From Chordibacter sp038110535 (GTDB lineage Bacteria > Verrucomicrobiota > Verrucomicrobiia > Opitutales > Seribacteraceae), in the NCBI GenBank assembly GCA_038110535.1, contig JAYNJW010000006.1, forward strand, positions 1 to 64,000: 64,000 nucleotides of DNA. The letters run 5' to 3'. The translations under genes and the position numbers were made by a program. The notes beneath the pieces are model-generated. The model searched no databases. It was not told where the DNA came from and saw nothing but the letters and a program-made list of their open reading frames with translations. Below are positions 60,647 through 64,000 of this stretch, in pieces (the first letter of the stretch is position 1; each line of letters opens with the position of its first letter).

Positions 60647-61248
60647 TTAGTGATAGAAATTGACCGTTGAATGTATGCAAATAATTTGTTTGATGATTCC
60701 GTTTGGTTTTCTTTTTCGCTGTCAATGACCAGGCATGCATTGTTGGGTTCTTCAAAAACTGAGCCTTGCCCGGTAAAGGTCTTGACCATTCCTTTTTCTG
60801 CTTTCTCGTAAAGGCCTTTCACATCCCTTTTTTTACAGGTTGCAAAGGATGCTTTGATGAAGATCTCGTGAAAATGCTCCTCTCCAATTATGGATTTTGC
60901 CAGGGAACGAAATTCCTGGAGTGGAGTGATTAAAGAAACAAGCACAATAACCCCGCTTTCCAGAAAGAGTTTGGCCACTTCACTCGCCCTACGAATGTTT
61001 TCCAAACGGTCTTGATCAGAGAATCCGAGATCTTTATTCAGCCCGGTCCTGAGATTATCACCATCCAGAATCACAGAATGAATGCCTTGGGCATGCAAAC
61101 GGTTCTCCATTTCCACAGCCAGGGTACTCTTTCCTGATCCGGACAAGCCATAAAGCCAAAAGACCGAACTGTGATGCCCGAAAAGTTTCTCCTTTTCGGT
61201 TCTTGGGATCAGTCGATCTTTGATGGGATGAATGTTGTTTTCGTTCAC
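60643..61248 (-). CDS. cysC: Adenylylsulfate kinase
   Basis: A 201-residue APS kinase. The P-loop is GLSGSGKSTLA, LDGDNLRTGLNKDLGFS is the APS-binding segment, and NIRRASEVAKL follows. The phosphoenzyme region is LITPLQEFRSLA, where the usual ISP Ser is Thr. Start is GTG at 61248. No PAPS reductase is in the window, so PAPS may serve sulfotransfer or reduction encoded elsewhere. It begins 20 bases after the terminator of the upstream operon, which restricts where its promoter can lie. Confidence 0.94.
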   Translation of the reverse strand: MNENNIHPIKDRLIPRTEKEKLFGHHSSVFWLYGLSGSGKSTLAVEMENRLHAQGIHSVILDGDNLRTGLNKDLGFSDQDRLENIRRASEVAKLFLESGVIVLVSLITPLQEFRSLAKSIIGEEHFHEIFIKASFATCKKRDVKGLYEKAEKGMVKTFTGQGSVFEEPNNACLVIDSEKENQTESSNKLFAYIQRSISITK

Positions 61249-61268
61249 AAAGGGAAATGATCATAATT

Positions 61269-61311
61269 AAAAAATAAAAAAAAGCGAGAACGCTTAGGGG
61301 CGTTCCCGCTT
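61269..61311 (-). terminator. Intrinsic terminator downstream of yceI-like gene
   Basis: On the minus strand AGCGGGAACGC pairs with GCGTTCTCGCT with one mismatch, giving an 11-bp stem with a CCCTAA loop, followed directly by a run of T interrupted by one A. This is a strong rho-independent terminator. It lies about 42 bases after the yceI-like stop and 20 bases before cysC on the same strand. Confidence 0.82.
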
Positions 61312-61353
61312 ATTGGGGTGAGAGTATGATCCTCTCATGGGGTAAAGATCAAA

Positions 61354-61974
61354 CTACCCTTTGGGAAAGGCACCGGCAAGATTAATCGAGATCTCGATTT
61401 CGTTGGCTACTTTGTCTAAATATTCTCCTGGCTTTATGCCAAAATCATCTCGTTTTACCTTGAATCTTGATCGTACGACTAACAGGTCTCCCGGCACTTT
61501 ATTTCTCTTTTCAAGCAGGTCGGGGAGATAAGTAAGTTCAATGGGTACGGTCATCTTCATCGTTACATTACGGATGGTCATTTTTCCTGCTGCTTCTGCC
61601 CTAATCGAACGATTGTCGCGGGAGATTTTTTCAAGCTGGGCGAGAGAAAATTCAATTTGGGGGAATTTAGCAACATCCAACCACTCCTTGCCGTGCATAT
61701 GCTCTTGAAGGACGGGGTTATCTACCCGGAGGCTTGATGCATCGAGAATGATCGATCCAGTGGTGTTCTCCGGAGCATCTGGGTCAAACAATACTTTGCC
61801 CGAAATCCCTCCTGCTGAACCATTGATCGATTCCAACAAGGCATCCAATTGAAAAATGACGGTATTTACTCCTTTGGGATCCTTGAAGTCGAAAGACTTG
61901 GAATCTGCCAGTAGCATCAGCGGGAGAAAAGCACAGAAAATAGTTATTCCTTTCATTGAGTCATTACCATTCAT
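61354..61974 (-). CDS. YceI-family periplasmic lipid-binding protein
   Basis: This protein is 206 residues from ATG at 61974, which overlaps the stop of the upstream gene (ATGA). A signal peptide is predicted (MKGITIFCAFLPLMLL after a short polar start). YceI lipocalin-like segments follow: GGISGKVLFDPDAPENTTGSI, MHGKEWLDVAKFPQIEFS, AAGKMTIRNVTMKM and DFGIKPG. YceI proteins bind isoprenoids or other hydrophobic ligands. The pattern is complete and the length normal. Confidence 0.9.
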   Translation of the reverse strand: MNGNDSMKGITIFCAFLPLMLLADSKSFDFKDPKGVNTVIFQLDALLESINGSAGGISGKVLFDPDAPENTTGSIILDASSLRVDNPVLQEHMHGKEWLDVAKFPQIEFSLAQLEKISRDNRSIRAEAAGKMTIRNVTMKMTVPIELTYLPDLLEKRNKVPGDLLVVRSRFKVKRDDFGIKPGEYLDKVANEIEISINLAGAFPKG

Positions 61975-62249
61975 GGAGACAGATTTTTCAAACCTCTTTT
62001 TTGGCAAAGCTGAACAGTTAAAATAACCAGAGTAAGGCAGAGACCAGCGAGCGGCGTTTCAATTCCGCAGACAAATTCATCTGTCCAGGTAACTTTTGTC
62101 TGAGTGCCAAGCTCCGGCATTCCGTCGACAACCGGAATTTCTTCCCTGCTTTCTACCCTCGTTGCCCATGGGGAAACCCTTGCCCCATCCGCGATCCAAT
62201 ATCCAAAGGTTACAATGAGTGGAGTAAGGCTGAGCAGAAACTTTTTCAT
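61971..62249 (-). CDS. Small two-helix membrane protein (92 aa)
   Basis: An N-terminal helix (about residues 4-21, possibly a signal anchor) and a second helix (about residues 64-83) flank a polar stretch of about 40 residues. The stop overlaps the yceI-like start and the gene begins nine bases after the xer gene. No family recognised. It probably belongs to the YceI transcript. Confidence 0.6.
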   Translation of the reverse strand: MKKFLLSLTPLIVTFGYWIADGARVSPWATRVESREEIPVVDGMPELGTQTKVTWTDEFVCGIETPLAGLCLTLVILTVQLCQKRGLKNLSP

Positions 62250-62258
62250 CAGATATGG

Positions 62259-63161
62259 TTAGGCTCGTGGATGAGCTAATTTGTGGGCTTTTTTTAATCG
62301 GCCTACGGATACATGGGTGTATACCTGAGTGGTTGATAAACTGGAATGTCCAAGCAGTTCCTGCACCGTTCTCAGGTCCGCACCATTATCGAGAAGATGT
62401 GTCGCAAAGGAATGCCTTAATTTATGAGGGGTGAAGTCCTTGGGCAAATCTGCAGTTTTTAGGCATTTTTTGAGTAACATTTGGATCCACCTTGTGGAAA
62501 GCCGTTTGCCTGCCTGATTGGTAAACAAAGGTGAGGACAAAGAGGCATCGCGTGAATGTCTCTTGCGAAACTCAATCAGTGTTTCAGCAGTCCTGGCAAC
62601 AATAGGACAGACTCGTTCCTTATTGCCCTTTCCCTTAACCCGCACGGTCATACGGTGCGGATCGATATGTTCATGGTTAAGAGCCACGACTTCCGAAACA
62701 CGCAACCCCGCACCATAGAGTAGTTCCAGAATGATTCTGTCCCTCGTCGCAAGAAAATCTGCTTCTTTGGCGTGCAAGTGCACCTGACTAGGTGATTCCA
62801 TTAATAGTTTGGCCTGTGCTTCGGTCAAAAATTTGGGTAGGGTCTTTTCCGGTTTGGGCAAGGATAGGTTCTTAAAAGGATTGGACTTGGTCCATCCACG
62901 AACCTGACAAAATTGAAAGAAGCTTCTGAGGGCCGACACTTGATTGGCCAAGGTCTTGCGCGACAGGTTAGACTGAACTTCAATTAAGTAAGACCTCGCA
63001 ATTTCTTTATCTGTTAAGAGGATTGATCTGAGGGATTCCTCTCTGTCCAGCCACTCGCTAAACTGAAGAAGTGAGCCACGGTAATTTCGGAGTGTATGCT
63101 CGGATAATCTTCGTTCTAAAATGAGATGATCGAGAAACTGCGTTATTTTAGACGAGTCCAT
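62259..63161 (-). CDS. Tyrosine recombinase XerC/XerD
   Basis: A 300-residue site-specific recombinase with an N-terminal SAM-like core-binding domain (about residues 5-95) and catalytic domain. Catalytic Arg is in GAGLRVSEVV, His/Arg in HKLRHSFATHLL, His in LGHSSLSTTQVYTHV, with the nucleophilic Tyr in this last motif. The full length and motifs fit chromosomal XerC or XerD for dimer resolution rather than a phage integrase. The two paralogues cannot be separated here. No dif-like att site was identified. Confidence 0.92.
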   Translation of the reverse strand: MDSSKITQFLDHLILERRLSEHTLRNYRGSLLQFSEWLDREESLRSILLTDKEIARSYLIEVQSNLSRKTLANQVSALRSFFQFCQVRGWTKSNPFKNLSLPKPEKTLPKFLTEAQAKLLMESPSQVHLHAKEADFLATRDRIILELLYGAGLRVSEVVALNHEHIDPHRMTVRVKGKGNKERVCPIVARTAETLIEFRKRHSRDASLSSPLFTNQAGKRLSTRWIQMLLKKCLKTADLPKDFTPHKLRHSFATHLLDNGADLRTVQELLGHSSLSTTQVYTHVSVGRLKKAHKLAHPRA

Positions 63162-63364
63162 GTTTCCACTACCAATTCATATATGCCGGCAAATAAAATA
63201 ACCAGGAAAACGAGTGCCGCTATGGTCAGGTAAGCTCCAAATCCAATTTCGGGTCGCGGGTTAGATTCTTTCCTGTAGGCACGGGATGTATGATCGTGTG
63301 CCTCGATCGAAACAAGGTTTCCCGGATGTTCGGAGCGGTTTTGTAAGCCAGACTTTTTACTCAT
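63143..63364 (-). CDS. Small single-pass membrane protein (73 aa)
   Basis: ATG at 63364 is preferred over 63457 because it begins with a basic, non-hydrophobic N-terminus and leaves the C-terminal helix (about residues 47-64, AYLTIAALVFLVILFAG) intact. The 3' end overlaps the xer gene by 19 bases. No family recognised. Tail-anchored topology is likely. Confidence 0.5.
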   Translation of the reverse strand: MSKKSGLQNRSEHPGNLVSIEAHDHTSRAYRKESNPRPEIGFGAYLTIAALVFLVILFAGIYELVVETWTRLK

Positions 63365-63431
63365 CTTTTTCTTACTATTGTTTTGGCTGTGATCATTAGC
63401 AAGTGCAAGAGATAGAAAGTAGGACTTTATC

Positions 63432-64000
63432 TCAATCTCCGAATAGAAACGGTTCAATCTTTAGACGGACTTCATCAAAACAATCTTCAAGGAGGTAATG
63501 TCCGGCTTGTTCGAATGGGTAGGCTATTAGATTGGGCCAATATTTTTGCCATTCTTTTAAAAAACCACCGTGAAAACAAAAATCTTTCATTCCCCAGCAA
63601 GCGATTTTGGGCGTAGCATTAAATGCTTTTAGTCTTTGTGCAGTGGACTCGAGGACAGATCGGCTAACATGATTTGTCTCATAAGGAATATCACATACGA
63701 AATTCCATATTGCGACGCGATCCTTCCAGTTGCGATAGGGATATAAGAATCCTTTTTTCACATCTGGATGCAAACCTTTGGATGTGGCCATCCAGGTCGC
63801 AGGACCAGCAAATCCATTCATTGCACGCACGAAAAATTCACCGAGAACAGGGAGCCTGCAAAATAGGATCCGGGATGGCACATCCGTGGAGGGAAAGGCT
63901 GCCGTATTCAATAAAACAATTTTTTTAATACGATCAGGAGTGGAGGAAAATGCAGTCATTCCAATCGCCCCGCCCCAGTCATGAACAACCAAGTTAAATT
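63432..64000 (-). CDS. OleB-like/haloalkane-dehalogenase-like alpha/beta hydrolase, N-terminus outside the window
   Basis: The visible 189 residues are the C-terminal two thirds of an alpha/beta hydrolase. The nucleophile elbow is VVHDWGGA, in which Asp replaces Ser, typical of haloalkane dehalogenase-like proteins. WGMKDFCFHGGFLKEW and FEQAGHYLLEDC carry the catalytic His. WGMKD plus this C-terminus resembles OleB, the beta-lactone decarboxylase of the olefin pathway, known from other Verrucomicrobiota and Planctomycetota. If so, other ole genes should lie beyond the right edge. A dehalogenase or epoxide hydrolase remains possible. Confidence 0.72.
   Translation of the reverse strand, partial: FNLVVHDWGGAIGMTAFSSTPDRIKKIVLLNTAAFPSTDVPSRILFCRLPVLGEFFVRAMNGFAGPATWMATSKGLHPDVKKGFLYPYRNWKDRVAIWNFVCDIPYETNHVSRSVLESTAQRLKAFNATPKIACWGMKDFCFHGGFLKEWQKYWPNLIAYPFEQAGHYLLEDCFDEVRLKIEPFLFGD

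Noticed and set aside
62259..63161. Xer recombinase as an integrase of a mobile element
   Set aside because: Length and motifs are those of chromosomal XerC/XerD, with no att repeats, tRNA gene or phage genes nearby.
1..64000. tRNA, rRNA or CRISPR loci
   Set aside because: Reading all intergenic regions on both strands showed no cloverleaf, rRNA-like sequence or regularly spaced repeats. The largest gap without a gene is about 213 bp.

Overview
The window is 64 kb of bacterial chromosome with about 46-48% GC by eye. It is densely packed with short operons and has no rRNA, tRNA, CRISPR array, prophage or insertion sequence that I can see. A 100-N placeholder at 40516-40615 shows it is a draft, probably metagenomic or single-cell, assembly. 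The gene set suggests a marine Verrucomicrobiota, probably Opitutales/Puniceicoccales. The indicators are a DUF1501 protein, a PF12831-type FAD oxidoreductase, an alternative complex III (ACIII) operon, secreted carbohydrate-active enzymes and weak Shine-Dalgarno signals. This taxonomic call is an inference from gene content, not a computed placement.

Layout. 1-2870: end of a DUF1501 gene, a DUF983 protein, a secreted esterase with a coupled mini membrane protein, and a DUF481 outer-membrane protein. 2882-5964 (minus): HIT protein, holB, tmk, PfkB kinase. 6097-12526: ExbB/ExbD pair, fabD, YacP-like NYN protein, three uncharacterised proteins and mnmA. 12613-20369: a GH13 debranching-type enzyme, Ppx/GppA, rsmI, a 52-residue lipoprotein, a coiled-coil protein and an FAD oxidoreductase.

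20583-32134 is the most interesting part. It is one plus-strand operon encoding ACIII (actA-F), a small membrane protein, a cbb3-type subunit I homologue (CcoN-like), a CcoO-like/cytochrome c fusion and a further membrane-anchored cytochrome c. Hand alignment shows that the CcoN-like protein has lost both low-spin heme ligands, one CuB ligand and the catalytic tyrosine. The CcoO-like subunit has Cys where the axial Met should be. ActA carries an inserted EF-hand-like calcium loop. The operon may therefore encode a respiratory assembly in which a degenerate oxidase core is attached to ACIII.

32205-36638 encodes a tripartite efflux system (TolC-like, HlyD/MacA-like, FtsX-type permease, LolD-like ATPase). 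36631-45002 carries a DjlA-like co-chaperone, a HAD protein, an M50-like membrane protein, an MsbA-like ABC exporter, malQ (interrupted by the gap), lepB and lepA. 45089-47373 is dapA-dapB-ruvA.

47370-54840 (minus) is a nearly complete thiamine operon behind a TPP riboswitch: thiC-thiS-tenI-like-thiE-thiG-thiH-thiF/rhodanese-thiD. dprA lies upstream. 56150-58372 holds a zinc-binding-type membrane protein and a secreted glycosidase-like protein. 58450-61248 is the sulfate-activation operon cysC-cysD-cysN. The right end holds a YceI protein, a xer recombinase and the 3' part of an OleB-like alpha/beta hydrolase.
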